DNA of 41,232 bases from Stentor coeruleus. Lineage: Eukaryota; Ciliophora; Heterotrichea; Heterotrichida; Stentoridae. Both the position numbers and the translations under genes were made by a program. Each line of letters begins with the position of its first letter. Position 1 is the stretch's first letter. The notes under the pieces were generated by a model, which was not told where the DNA came from, ran no database searches, and was given only the letters and a program-made list of their open reading frames with translations. The DNA is taken from positions 1-41,232 of the forward strand of contig MPUH01000659.1 in NCBI GenBank assembly GCA_001970955.1, given 5' to 3'. Shown here in pieces: positions 7,581 through 16,915 of this stretch.

Positions 7581-9155
7581 ATGTTCTTACCAATTAAACG
7601 TCTCAATCATCCATCAAATGAAATTTCTCCATCAAAACAAAAGACTCAATCAACAACTCAAGAACCATCAAAAATCTTAACCCTTTCTAAATACCTCTGG
7701 TTTTCTATATTCTCTTATTTAGATAGCAAAACTTATTTTCAAGTAATGCCTCTAATCTCAAAATCTATCAAAACTCTTATCAATACCAATACTTTCAAAT
7801 TAAAATCAATCCAATTTACTTTTTTTGCTGACAACCCTGAAAATATTTCTGTCCAAAATCCAAAAAGCAGCCTCCAAAATTTCCGAGATTTTTTTGCAAC
7901 AAAAACTTCTATAAAACATTTAAATTTAACAATAAAAAACAATCATTTAGCTTATAACAGAAAAGATATTAAAAATATCTTTAATAATTTACCTTTCCTT
8001 AGTACTTTAAAAACCTTAAAAATAAAAACAGACTCATTTATAAAACTTGGGTTCAATTGGCTTTTTCCATTATTTACATCATTAACAAGTCTTACAATAT
8101 CTTGTATTGATAATTATTCAAGTTTAATATTTCTAATTATAACTTGTTGTGAAACACATAATCCAAAGCATAAACTTTTAAAATTCAAAACTTGTACTTC
8201 ACAATTAGCATTAAAAAAACTTTCAATTAGTTCAAATTCTAAATATTGTCAAGGCGAACATGGATTTTCAAGAATTTTCGATATTTTATATTCAAGTGAT
8301 ATTGAAGAATTTATTTTAAAAATTGATATTGATGATATTAAATATATTACTGAACCTATAAAATTGTCACCAAAATTAAAAAAATTAAAATTACCTAAAA
8401 ATTTTTTAATAGCAAGTAAAGCACATAATGAATTTGTTAATTTTGTAAAGGATTCAAGTAATTTAAAGTCTCTTTATGTTTCTAATTCTATAATTTGTGT
8501 TGAAAATGGGTTTTTAGAAATGATTACTGCAAATGTTGTATTGAAAAAGTTACATTTATTAGGTATTTCACTTGATGTAAAAAGAAGTATAAGTGTTTTT
8601 ATTGCGGTTGGGAGGAGTTTAGTTGAAGATTTTTGGATGATATCAGGATTATGTGAAGGAGAAGAATTATATTTTAATTATTTGAAAGGATTAGAGAGTG
8701 TTTTAGAAGTGTCGAAAATAAAAAGAATTGCTGTTAATGTTAAGGTTAAACTTAAAAATCACACTTCAGGTTTAAGTTATCCTGGATCTTTAGCTAAGGT
8801 TATTATTAATCAAGCAAAAATAGGAAAACTTGAATGGTTTTTGAATTATAATTTGAAGTATTGTGTGCAGAATCGAATTCATTTTCCAAGAACTAATAAG
8901 AAATACAAATTATTTTTACCTCTTGTTTATGAGATATTTAAAAAATCTATTAAGGGAAATACAAATAAAGTTTATTGCGATATTAGTGAAAACTGTTATT
9001 CAGATTTTAAAAATAAAGTTCCTGGATTATATTTTGATAAAACTTGCAAGAATAAGGGTTATATGTTTTATGCAATTTTAGCTATGAAATTTGATGAGCT
9101 TAAAATCCTTGATCTTCGTGGAGTTGTGATTAAGGAAATCATTTTAAAGTTTTAA
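7581..9155 (+). CDS. F-box-like / leucine-rich protein, N-terminal part
   Basis: 524 codons from the ATG at 7581. Residues 35-65 (LSKYLWFSIFSYLDSKTYF, then VMPLISKSIKTLI) look like an F-box: a hydrophobic helix, a short turn, and a second helix ending in basic residues. The remainder is a run of irregular leucine-rich repeats (SIKHLNLTI, TLKTLKIKT, SLTSLTIS, KLKKLKLP, NLKSLYVSN, ELKILDLRG). F-box/LRR proteins are substrate receptors of SCF ubiquitin ligases. The frame stops at a TAA at 9153-9155, but the same frame is coding-like beyond it, broken by one more TAA (9171-9173) and by a 56-nt duplication, and then joins the LRR frame at 9353. The two halves may be one gene of about 1138 codons. 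Confidence 0.62.
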   Translation: MFLPIKRLNHPSNEISPSKQKTQSTTQEPSKILTLSKYLWFSIFSYLDSKTYFQVMPLISKSIKTLINTNTFKLKSIQFTFFADNPENISVQNPKSSLQNFRDFFATKTSIKHLNLTIKNNHLAYNRKDIKNIFNNLPFLSTLKTLKIKTDSFIKLGFNWLFPLFTSLTSLTISCIDNYSSLIFLIITCCETHNPKHKLLKFKTCTSQLALKKLSISSNSKYCQGEHGFSRIFDILYSSDIEEFILKIDIDDIKYITEPIKLSPKLKKLKLPKNFLIASKAHNEFVNFVKDSSNLKSLYVSNSIICVENGFLEMITANVVLKKLHLLGISLDVKRSISVFIAVGRSLVEDFWMISGLCEGEELYFNYLKGLESVLEVSKIKRIAVNVKVKLKNHTSGLSYPGSLAKVIINQAKIGKLEWFLNYNLKYCVQNRIHFPRTNKKYKLFLPLVYEIFKKSIKGNTNKVYCDISENCYSDFKNKVPGLYFDKTCKNKGYMFYAILAMKFDELKILDLRGVVIKEIILKF

Positions 9156-9241
9156 GATTATGCAAAAAACTAAATTTATGTGATTGATATAACAAAATAT
9201 AATATTTTAAAGGGCTTCAAAAATCTTCAGAGCCTCGAAAC

Positions 9242-9353
9242 TTTAAAGATTTTATTTAAAAAAACTTCAGGCAACATAAAATCAATTTTTAATTTTTTTT
9301 AAAGATTTTATTTAAAAAAACTTCAGGCAACATAAAATCAATTTTTAATTTTA
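9242..9353. repeat. 56-nt tandem duplication between the two LRR frames
   Basis: Bases 9242-9297 recur at 9298-9353 with no N between them; only the last base of the unit differs. Since 56 is not a multiple of three it shifts the frame. Collapsing it fuses the coding-like stretch 9174-9297 in frame to the ORF at 9353. Confidence 0.88.
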
Positions 9354-11050
9354 TGCAGAATTCATGTTCACACATTTCAAATCTTTCAATAGAATTTAAA
9401 TATATCAGTATCTGGACAACAGATACAATTCTGTCCCTTTTAAAAATTTGCCCATTACGTAAACTAACCTTAAAAAATGCAAAAAGTTCATTAAAAAGTT
9501 TTAATATTTTTTCAGCAATGCCTAACATCCAAATTTTACATTTAGAGCATTATTGTTTTAGCAATGAAGATTTCAATTATTTCCTAGAATTTCTTAAAAA
9601 ATCCAAAAAACTTATTGACTTAAAACTAGATAAACTAACTTTAATTGCAAATTCTGATACTTTAGCAATGCTAGATCTATTGAAATGTCTAGAAAACAAA
9701 AAATATTTTAAATCGATTTATATTGTCCTAACTTACATGGTGCCCTATACATTTTTAAATAATGAAATCTATGATAAGCTTATTCAAAATCTAAGAAATA
9801 TAGTAAATAACAATACAAAACTTGAAAAATTTAGTATTTTACTTCCAGTTTATCACAATTTTTTAATAAACTACAGCCAGGTAATACTTGAATTAATAGA
9901 AAATTTACCAAAACTAAGAATTCTCAATACTTATCCAATATCATCTTTCAATTCAACTGATTCTGAAATCCTTAACATGCTAAATATTTACAATAAAATC
10001 CAAGATTCCAAAAACAACACAAACCCAACAATCAATAAAAATGACTTAAGTTCTTTTTCTGCAATAATGCCAATTATTCTTGGAAAACTAGCATGTTCAA
10101 AACCTCATTTAATTCATAACAACATTCTCAATCCTCAATCAGGTAAACTTGACCTTAATCCTCCTTTTCATAAAGAACTTTATGTGCAGAATATTTTTAT
10201 TTATACCTGTATCAAAGCATTAACTGATTTACAAATACTAACTATAGGGAATACAATTATAAAATCAATTCATTCTAAAGTTTTAGCAAACAGTATAACA
10301 TGTATATCATCTTTAATAAAAATTCAACTTTTTGATATGGTAATAAAAATTTCAAGACTATCTTGGGTATTTGCATCTTATAATCTAAAATTTTTAGAGT
10401 TACATAATATAATAATACAAAAAACTAATGAAGAATTGTATTCAATTGTACCAGAAAATCATTTATGCTTCACAGAACTTTTTTTATCTGAAGTTGAAAT
10501 TGAAGATCATTCTAATGATATGATGAAGAATTTATGTATAGTTTTTGCAAATAATACTATAAGAAAGTTTACATATAAAACTAATAAAGTTCAAGATAAT
10601 AGTCTATATTTTGATATTATTCCAATGGCTTTTAGTTATATTGAAAATTTATGTTTAAATATTCCTTTTATGATGAATACAAATATTGCACAACTTGTAA
10701 TAGTTTGTTGGAAACATAAAATAAAATTCACTCTTTATGATTATTTATGGGATTTAAGTAGGTTTGATAAAAAAATCGATCTTTCTAAATGTAAAATTCA
10801 AGAATTGGAATTAGAAATTATAACTTTACTTTATGAATTAAAAATTGTTAATAAAGAGACTAGTGTGGATTTGAGTTATGTTTCAGGAATAGATTTTGAG
10901 AATTCATATAAAGAGATTATTAGGTTTATAAAAGTTGGAAAGCCTAATGTAGTTAGTTTTGCATTTTCTAAATTTGGGTTGTTAAGGGAAAATTTAAGAA
11001 ATAAAGTGATTAAGAGTGCTAAAAAAGTAGGTGTTAAAATAAAGTTTTAA
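9353..11050 (+). CDS. Leucine-rich protein, probable C-terminal part of the preceding gene
   Basis: 565 codons of irregular leucine-rich repeats (PLRKLTLKNA, NIQILHLEH, KLIDLKLDKL, KLRILNTYP, LQILTIGN, NLKFLELHN, RKFTYKTN, ENLCLNIP), ending VGVKIKF and TAA. There is no F-box at its start, and the ATG at 9353 falls in the middle of an LRR unit, so this is more likely the C-terminal half of the gene starting at 7581 than an independent gene. After removing one copy of the 56-nt duplication the frame extends upstream to a TAA at 9171 and reads ILKGFKNLQSLETLKILF, again LRR-like. Whether two stops are real (a pseudogene) or errors cannot be decided here. Confidence 0.6.
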   Translation: MQNSCSHISNLSIEFKYISIWTTDTILSLLKICPLRKLTLKNAKSSLKSFNIFSAMPNIQILHLEHYCFSNEDFNYFLEFLKKSKKLIDLKLDKLTLIANSDTLAMLDLLKCLENKKYFKSIYIVLTYMVPYTFLNNEIYDKLIQNLRNIVNNNTKLEKFSILLPVYHNFLINYSQVILELIENLPKLRILNTYPISSFNSTDSEILNMLNIYNKIQDSKNNTNPTINKNDLSSFSAIMPIILGKLACSKPHLIHNNILNPQSGKLDLNPPFHKELYVQNIFIYTCIKALTDLQILTIGNTIIKSIHSKVLANSITCISSLIKIQLFDMVIKISRLSWVFASYNLKFLELHNIIIQKTNEELYSIVPENHLCFTELFLSEVEIEDHSNDMMKNLCIVFANNTIRKFTYKTNKVQDNSLYFDIIPMAFSYIENLCLNIPFMMNTNIAQLVIVCWKHKIKFTLYDYLWDLSRFDKKIDLSKCKIQELELEIITLLYELKIVNKETSVDLSYVSGIDFENSYKEIIRFIKVGKPNVVSFAFSKFGLLRENLRNKVIKSAKKVGVKIKF

Positions 11051-11376
11051 TTATTACTGGTAATGATTTATAAAGATTTTTTTTTAAAGCGATTAAACTG
11101 AATATAATATTTTTTAAGTAGTTTGTAATTAAATATGGATATTAGGACAAAATATCATAGGAAAAAAATTAAAATTAGTTTTATGCTTTTTTTATAAGCC
11201 TTGATAACAAAATTTACCTTGGATTGTATAAAAATTTCTTCATAATTATATATAAGCATGATATTCTTTATCACTAAATCACATTCCTATACACCTTATT
11301 ATTTGACTAATTTCAGTATACATTCTTAATCATATTTCTCAGTAGTTTCTTGAAATGAAATTATAATAAAAATCAA
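11051..11376. other. Intergenic, nothing recognised
   Basis: 326 bases of A/T-rich sequence. The first part is poor in C and the last 100 bases are poor in G, the pattern seen between co-oriented genes here. No RNA gene or reading frame stands out. Confidence 0.6.
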
Positions 11377-11745
11377 ATGGACCCACCAACTTCATTTAAA
11401 ATCCCAATATTACTTAGAAAACGAGGAGTCACACAAAAACTCAACCCAAGAGTTGCTGATAGACTCACAAGCAGTATGGCATTCAAAGACCAAAATAACT
11501 CTTTCTCAGGTGATCGAACATTACATGAGTTATCCCCAAGATTACATATGAGACTAAACCCAGGATATAGAATGGAATATACTGTTGCAAGAAGTGAAAT
11601 GAAAAGGCAGTTTCCAAATCATTACCGGCCTACAATTGAAAATGATAGTTTTTCAACTGATAAAGTCTTCTTTAAAAAGAAAGATGAACTTGTCAACTAC
11701 GCTGAGCACTTTTTTAAGAACAAAATATTGTACTCGAAAAAGTAA
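11377..11745 (+). CDS. Small basic protein of unknown function
   Basis: 122 residues from an ATG in a typical A-rich context (aatcaaATGG) to TAA. The product is basic and mostly loop-like, with Pro, Arg and Asn scattered evenly (SFKIPILLRKRGVTQ, RLHMRLNPGYRMEYTVARSE) and a Lys-rich end. No membrane segment, signal peptide or known motif. Length and composition would suit a small structural or microtubule-associated protein, but that is only a guess. The reading frame stands alone on its strand, 100 nt from the convergent kelch gene, and has codon use like its neighbours, so I consider it real. Confidence 0.6.
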   Translation: MDPPTSFKIPILLRKRGVTQKLNPRVADRLTSSMAFKDQNNSFSGDRTLHELSPRLHMRLNPGYRMEYTVARSEMKRQFPNHYRPTIENDSFSTDKVFFKKKDELVNYAEHFFKNKILYSKK

Positions 11746-11849
11746 ATAGTTTAGTAATCTAAAGATTTTAAACGTAGCATTTTAAAATTATTCTTCAGTT
11801 ATTTTTCCATTCTAACTTTAACATCAAGTATATTAATTATCATATAAAA

Positions 11850-12944
11850 TTATGTCAATTTACTAATTGTCCACGTTTTGCTTTTCACATTAAACTGATA
11901 CAAACATTCTGCAAGTAGTAAAAAAACAACATCCGAAGCTAAACTTCCACAGCTATCAAAAAGGCCAATATTCGGTAAATTAGCTAACTGTTCAGCTTTG
12001 CAAATATTCACATCTAATTCCCATGTTCCAATCGAATACCCTTTACCACTCTGTTCCCCTCCAACAACTAATATAGAATATGCAGTTAATGGGGCAACTC
12101 CTATTCTACTCAAATTGCTAGGTAAAACCAAATCTAAAACACTCCACTTTCCATCAGACCATTTTTCTAAACTCTTAACTCTCATTCCACCAATAACATA
12201 AACACATTTTTCTAATCCAATACTTGAATGAAAACTTCTAGCTTGAACCATATTTCCAGTCCTACTCCAACATCCTCTAAAATAAATCTCACAAGCATAT
12301 AATTCTTCATAAGCCATACCTCCAGTTGCCATAGCATAATCTCCAACATAACATACTGAATGATATTCTCTTTCTTCAAACATATCATTTCCTTTTTTAA
12401 GCTCTTTTTTCTCTATATCAACTGTATATGATGCTTTTGAATTTTTACCTCCACATATAAGAATAATTTGGCTTGGAAGGTATATAGCTCTTGCTCCTCT
12501 TGTAAAAATTCTGCTTTCAAGTCTGTCGATGTTTTGATTTCTTGTGTCGAAAATACTTAGAAAATTCTGAGTCAAGTCAACAAGAACTGCTGGTTGGATA
12601 TCTTTTACTGGGGGTTTGTTGTAAACTTGATCGTATTGGAGGTATTTTGATGGGGAAACTGGAACTTCTTTCCATTCTTCTACGAAAGGGTTAGCTTTTA
12701 AAGGGTTTAAAGCAAAACTTTCTTCTATGTCTAAGAAATTTTCATCTCCTAAAAGCTGGTCGTATGCATTTTCAACTATTTCAGGAATTTGGCCTGGTTT
12801 TAGAGTCCCATCATGGTCTCGAACAGCTTCTCTGGTAAAAGGGGAATCGAATATGTTTTCTGTTTCTGATTTAGCTATTGCTTGTGATATGTTACGCTTT
12901 TCTGGCTCAGTTACATCAGATTTCTTACAACAGCCACAACCCAT
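11850..12944 (-). CDS. Lipid-anchored kelch-repeat protein
   Basis: 364 residues. It begins MGCGCCKKSD, a strong N-myristoylation signal (Gly2) with adjacent cysteines for palmitoylation, so the protein should sit on the cytosolic face of a membrane or cilium. Residues 15-120 are acidic and probably flexible. A kelch propeller follows: IILICGGKNSK, AMATGGMAYEE, CVYVIGGMRVK, ILVVGGEQSGKG, with FEEREYHSVCYV and ARSFHSSIGL between blades; about five or six blades are visible. Kelch propellers bind protein partners. The start is unambiguous since the anchor motif begins at the ATG. It is the first of three same-strand genes (kelch, flavodoxin-like, MAP3K), the third of which also starts MGCG. Confidence 0.8.
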   Translation of the reverse strand: MGCGCCKKSDVTEPEKRNISQAIAKSETENIFDSPFTREAVRDHDGTLKPGQIPEIVENAYDQLLGDENFLDIEESFALNPLKANPFVEEWKEVPVSPSKYLQYDQVYNKPPVKDIQPAVLVDLTQNFLSIFDTRNQNIDRLESRIFTRGARAIYLPSQIILICGGKNSKASYTVDIEKKELKKGNDMFEEREYHSVCYVGDYAMATGGMAYEELYACEIYFRGCWSRTGNMVQARSFHSSIGLEKCVYVIGGMRVKSLEKWSDGKWSVLDLVLPSNLSRIGVAPLTAYSILVVGGEQSGKGYSIGTWELDVNICKAEQLANLPNIGLFDSCGSLASDVVFLLLAECLYQFNVKSKTWTISKLT

Positions 12945-13286
12945 ATATAATTTTTATATTATTGGGAAAATTTTAGTATGAAGAAAAAAGTTTAGATTTT
13001 TTAAAGGTTAAAATTTTTGTGTTTTTTTAATCTTTGAGTTATGGTATTAATAATTATACTTTATATATCAATGATTAGATTATTTATATACAATTTTTTA
13101 GCTTTTTAATTTGTTATATATTCGTATAATTATTCATATATTATTAATACCTTTAAATATATTATTCTAATATAAATTCAACATTAAAAAACACAAAAGA
13201 TTTAATAACTTTCAATCATTCTAACTAAACATATCAAAAATTCTTATATCATGCCTTATAATTCAAATTATTCTAATAAAATTTTT
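12945..13286. other. Intergenic, A/T-rich, nothing recognised
   Basis: 342 bases. The left part (upstream of the kelch gene) almost lacks C; the right part (downstream of the flavodoxin-like gene) almost lacks G. No frame or RNA gene seen. Confidence 0.6.
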
Positions 13287-13865
13287 CTAAATTATCAACC
13301 AACTAATTTCATTCCCTAAATACTCTCTAGTTAAATCTTCATTAATATCTTGATGAATATAAAATGGGACAAAAGCTTTCATGCAAACTGACTTAAATGA
13401 GTCTTCTATAAACTTATTAGTTCTTGTTTCTGTTTCTTCTTGATCTCTTCCATCTGTTTTTATTAAAAAAGCTATTTTTTTACCATGCAAATACTTGTCT
13501 TCACTGAAAATCGCGAATTTTAACACAAAAACTCTTTGCATCCAACCTACAAGCCTTGTTGGTAAAATCCCGAATTTTAGTTTGGCTATGATTATTATAA
13601 GGTCAGATTGTTTGATTTTTTCTATTTCTTGAAGAATATCAACTGAGTAATTATTTGGGTAAGCTTTTTTCTGGCTTTGGCTTATAGATTGTTCAGAAAC
13701 CCCAGGGTAATCTGAAAGAGAAATACATGGGTTAAAATTCTCACGTTCTAAATCAGATTCTATTATTGAGTAATTTTGTGAAGCTAATGATGAGATACAT
13801 AAGCCTTTTAATCGATTCATTTCTTCATCTGTAGGACTAATTGATGAAACAACTAAAGCATTCAT
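13287..13865 (-). CDS. Flavodoxin-fold NAD(P)H:quinone reductase-like protein
   Basis: 192 residues resembling the Flavodoxin_2/NQO family of FMN- or FAD-dependent quinone reductases. It opens with a beta strand and loop (MNALVVSSISPTDEEMN), has a middle block (EIEKIKQSDLIIIIAKLKFG) with a following LVGWMQRVFVLKFAI that matches the family's ADLIIFQFPLYW...LKGWFDRVF region, and a later strand GKKIAFLIKTDG. The usual S-x(n)-S/N phosphate loop and the W/P of QFPLYW are weakly kept or changed (IAKLKFGILP), so cofactor binding may be altered. Length is a little under that of NQO1-type enzymes. Same strand as the MAP3K gene 44 nt upstream. Confidence 0.6.
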   Translation of the reverse strand: MNALVVSSISPTDEEMNRLKGLCISSLASQNYSIIESDLERENFNPCISLSDYPGVSEQSISQSQKKAYPNNYSVDILQEIEKIKQSDLIIIIAKLKFGILPTRLVGWMQRVFVLKFAIFSEDKYLHGKKIAFLIKTDGRDQEETETRTNKFIEDSFKSVCMKAFVPFYIHQDINEDLTREYLGNEISWLII

Positions 13866-13908
13866 TTTATTAGTGGAAATGATATTATAACATAATATAT
13901 TAAGACAA

Positions 13909-14925
13909 TTACTTATAAACAGTCATTGGAATGTCTTCTATATTATACACTTCATCATAAGGGTCTATTGCTTGTAACTCAGTCTCAGGTATATAAACAA
14001 TTTCTTCATTTATAAACCTTGTCGTTAATAGTTGACTAATCGTAGGTCGTAGCCGATAGTCAACTTTAAGACACATATCCATAAATTCTATACATGTTGG
14101 AGATACTCCAGAAGGTAACTGTGGTGGGTACTTTGTATTAGCCACAATTTTTAATACTTCTTTAGCATTTTTCGATATATTAGACCAAGGAGGATTTCCT
14201 GTAAGCATTTCTATTAAAACACATCCAACTGACCATATATCTGCTGCACAAGAATGGCCGGTTCTTAAAGCTACCTCAGGGGCAATCCAATATGGAGATC
14301 CTTTTAAAGATCTGTTCATTTCTATACGATCTTCGATATATTTTGATGCTCCGAAGTCTGATAGTTTTACTATACCTTCGTTATCGACGAGGAGGTTAGC
14401 ACATTTTATGTCTCGATGGATTATGCCTTTAGAATGGAGATATTCTAGTCCTTGGAGAATTTGTAAGGTGTATTTTTGCACTGTTTTTTCATGTAGTTTG
14501 CTAAATCTGTTTAATAGTTGTCTAACAGAACCCCCTGGAACGTACTCCATAATTATATCTACGGATTTCATATCATCTGCAACTTGAGTTGTGATATATT
14601 TGACTATGTTTTTATGCTTAAGTCCACGCAGAAGCGAAATTTCTTTTTTCAAACTAGTAATTTCTCGTACCACAGTATTTTTATCTCCTGACAAGTCCAC
14701 ATGTTTTACAGCTAAAATTTCACCACTTTCAATATTCAGGCATTCAAACACTTTGCCATAAGCCCCTTCACCTATAAGATTCCCAACCTTATAATGAATT
14801 GACGGTGGTTCTGTATTAGCTCCTTTTGCTACTGGGTCTGGAACTACTACTTTTGATGGTCCTGAACTTTTAGAAGAAGGGTTAGTCACTGTTTTAGCCT
14901 GATTCGTGCTTGCCCCACAACCCAT
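13909..14925 (-). CDS. MAP3K/MEKK-like protein kinase with lipid-anchor N-terminus
   Basis: 338 residues. The N-terminus MGCGASTNQA predicts myristoylation at Gly2 and palmitoylation at Cys3, placing the kinase at membranes. The kinase domain spans about 45-310: glycine loop GEGAYGKV (52-59), catalytic Lys in AVKHV (74), HRDIKCANLL from 170, DFGASK from 190, GSPYWIAPE from 209 and DIWSVGCVLIEMLTG. The HRDIKxAN and GSPYWxAPE motifs are typical of STE11/MEKK kinases (NPK1/ANP-like), which start MAP-kinase cascades. All catalytic residues are present. A short acidic tail follows. It has no visible regulatory domain other than the anchor. Confidence 0.85.
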   Translation of the reverse strand: MGCGASTNQAKTVTNPSSKSSGPSKVVVPDPVAKGANTEPPSIHYKVGNLIGEGAYGKVFECLNIESGEILAVKHVDLSGDKNTVVREITSLKKEISLLRGLKHKNIVKYITTQVADDMKSVDIIMEYVPGGSVRQLLNRFSKLHEKTVQKYTLQILQGLEYLHSKGIIHRDIKCANLLVDNEGIVKLSDFGASKYIEDRIEMNRSLKGSPYWIAPEVALRTGHSCAADIWSVGCVLIEMLTGNPPWSNISKNAKEVLKIVANTKYPPQLPSGVSPTCIEFMDMCLKVDYRLRPTISQLLTTRFINEEIVYIPETELQAIDPYDEVYNIEDIPMTVYK

Positions 14926-14967
14926 TTATTATCTTGCCATTCGTATAAACTTTATATGTTTATTATT

Positions 14968-16148
14968 TTAATTACGCCTTAATATCGGGAATTCATTTCT
15001 CAAATTACGTGAAGAAGTGATAATTGAAGGTGAAGGTATAGTCCTAATATTAGTCGTACTTTTCCAAGAAGGTTTATCACCTAATGGGCTTTTAGGAAAA
15101 GGAACTCTAACATCTGGAACATGTTCTGGATACTTTTCAAAACAATCATAATGCCCTGAGCTCATAGGATAAAAAGGTTGATTATGTTTAACAATNAAAC
15201 AATCATAATGCCCTGAGCTCATAGGATAAAAAGGTTGATTATGTTTAACAATCTTAGGTTCACTAGTTTGTCTTGGTGACTTATTCGGCACAATTCCTTC
15301 AGTATTAAAAGTTTTTTTAAAATCATAAAACAACCTTCCCCCAATATCCATATTTTTAAAAGATGAACTTTGCATTTTTGAATGATGTTTTAGCCTTTCT
15401 TCATGAGCNTCTTAGGTTCACTAGTTTGTCTTGGTGACTTATTCGGCACAATTCCTTCAGTATTAAAAGTTTTCTTAAAATCATAAAACAACCTTCCCCC
15501 AATATCCATATTTTTAAAAGATGAACTTTGCATTTTTGAATGATGTTTTAGCCTTTCTTCATGAGCTAATTGTTTACCTCTATCATAAGGATCAGGAATA
15601 TATTTGAAATCTGGACCAAGAAGTACTCCAGGAGTTGTTGATGGGGCACCTTGTTTTGGTGGTGAAGTCATAAAATTCCTAGGTCCAGTTATAACTTTCC
15701 CATCTGGGCCCTTTTTATTGATTATTTTAGGTTTTTCTGTAGGCATGCTTTCGAAAAGAGCGTAGGGTTCAGGCTTTGTTCCACCTGGTTTCCAATTGAT
15801 ATCATGATTTTTCTTCATTTTTTCAGCCCGTTCCTTATCTTTTAAGAAGAACTTCGCTGGTTCTGTATATTTGTCTGAGTAATATTGAGATTTTAAGAAA
15901 TAAACATCATTAGTCTTTCCGTGTTTACCTGGACTTGTATAAAAGTTCCTTGGTCCTGTTTTAACCATTCCATCTTTGTCTCGGTGACTTTCGGGTTTGA
16001 TAAAGTATGGACGGTCGGATATTGCTAAGGTACCTGTATAGGAGAAAAGCCCATATTTTTGGTTTCGAGGTTCGAATTTGGAATCCATAAAAGCTTTTTT
16101 CCTTTCTTCACTAAGTTTAGCTTCATCTAGTAAAGGTTGAGTTGACAT
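14968..16148 (-). CDS. CFAP96: CFAP96 (C4orf47/UPF0602)-like ciliary protein
   Basis: Proline- and lysine-rich protein of the C4orf47 family, associated with centrosomes and cilia. The matching order includes KYGLFSYTGTLAISDRPYF near the start, two GPRNF.TSP repeats (TGPRNFYTSPGKHG and TGPRNFMTSPPKQG), a DPYDRGKQLAHEERLKHH segment, and a late GGRLFYDFKKTF with SPLGDKPSW. The window shows it broken by two Ns (15196, 15409) inside direct duplications. The piece 15197-15408 is fully redundant with its neighbours; removing 15196-15410 leaves 966 nt, 321 residues, in one frame from the ATG at 16148 to TAA at 14968. Length agrees with animal homologues (about 300). A ciliary role suits a ciliate; the family call is by recollected motif layout. 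Confidence 0.7.
15140..15252. repeat. 56-nt direct duplication around an N in the CFAP96-like gene
   Basis: Bases 15140-15195 recur at 15197-15252; N at 15196. Confidence 0.9.
15252..15566. repeat. 157-nt direct duplication around an N in the CFAP96-like gene
   Basis: Bases 15252-15408 recur at 15410-15566; N at 15409. At least one T/C difference separates the copies, in the run after AAAAG. Confidence 0.9.
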
Positions 16149-16915
16149 TTATATGAGATGGATATAAATTTTTTTTATTTTTAATAGAGGATTAGGTTTA
16201 AAATTTTAGAATTTTCTTATAAGATAAGTAGGTTTAGGATGATTATGGGTGATGCTAAGTGGCATGATGATGATTTGATTTCATGCGTTTTAAGATTTTT
16301 TAAAGATGGGATTTGGATAATTTTAGGTTTGGGTTTTTGTTTTAGATTGTCATATGAGGAATTGGATTTTTAGAAGCTCTGAGAAAGATAGAAATTTTTG
16401 GGTTTATGGATTGAAAGTATTGGATGTAGGAATATGATTAGGTTGACTTTTTTTTTAGTGTATTTTTTTATGAGATGTGAGAATAGTTTAGATTATATTT
16501 TGAGATCTTGGATGTGATATTTGTTGATAAATCAAAGTTTTAGTTATGAACGAATGATTTTACTAGTGATTTTATATATGATTTAAGTCTGATATATGCA
16601 ACTAAGTATTTTTTTTTTAAATAAACAATCAATAAATCTGTTTAAAAGTCTATTACATAATTCTAACTAACATAGTCTATTAGTATTTAATTACCTATCA
16701 TAATTTTTTAGTATTTAGTTATCTTATATAATAATTTGTATATAATAACCAAAATATTTACTCTTAAAATTTCCATAATTACAAAATATACTTTATACAA
16801 AGCAAAAAGTTTAAAATATTTCAATCTAAATTAAGCTTTTTTTTTATCAAAACCAGTTAATACCATTATCACCAATGCTAAATAAGGAAAATTACTCTGT
16901 TCTAATTTAATACAA
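16149..16915. other. Divergent intergenic region
   Basis: 767 bases between two genes transcribed away from each other. Bases 16149-16600 are rich in G and T with hardly any C; 16620-16915 are the opposite, with hardly any G. Both are G-poor read in the direction of the gene they precede. The left half carries several TTTTAGG-type words (for example around 16310-16325). No gene seen. Confidence 0.6.

Noticed and set aside
9149..9212. A longer intron joining the two LRR ORFs
   Set aside because: The only GT...AG span covering both stops is 64 nt, which is out of frame and unlike the 15-nt introns seen here.
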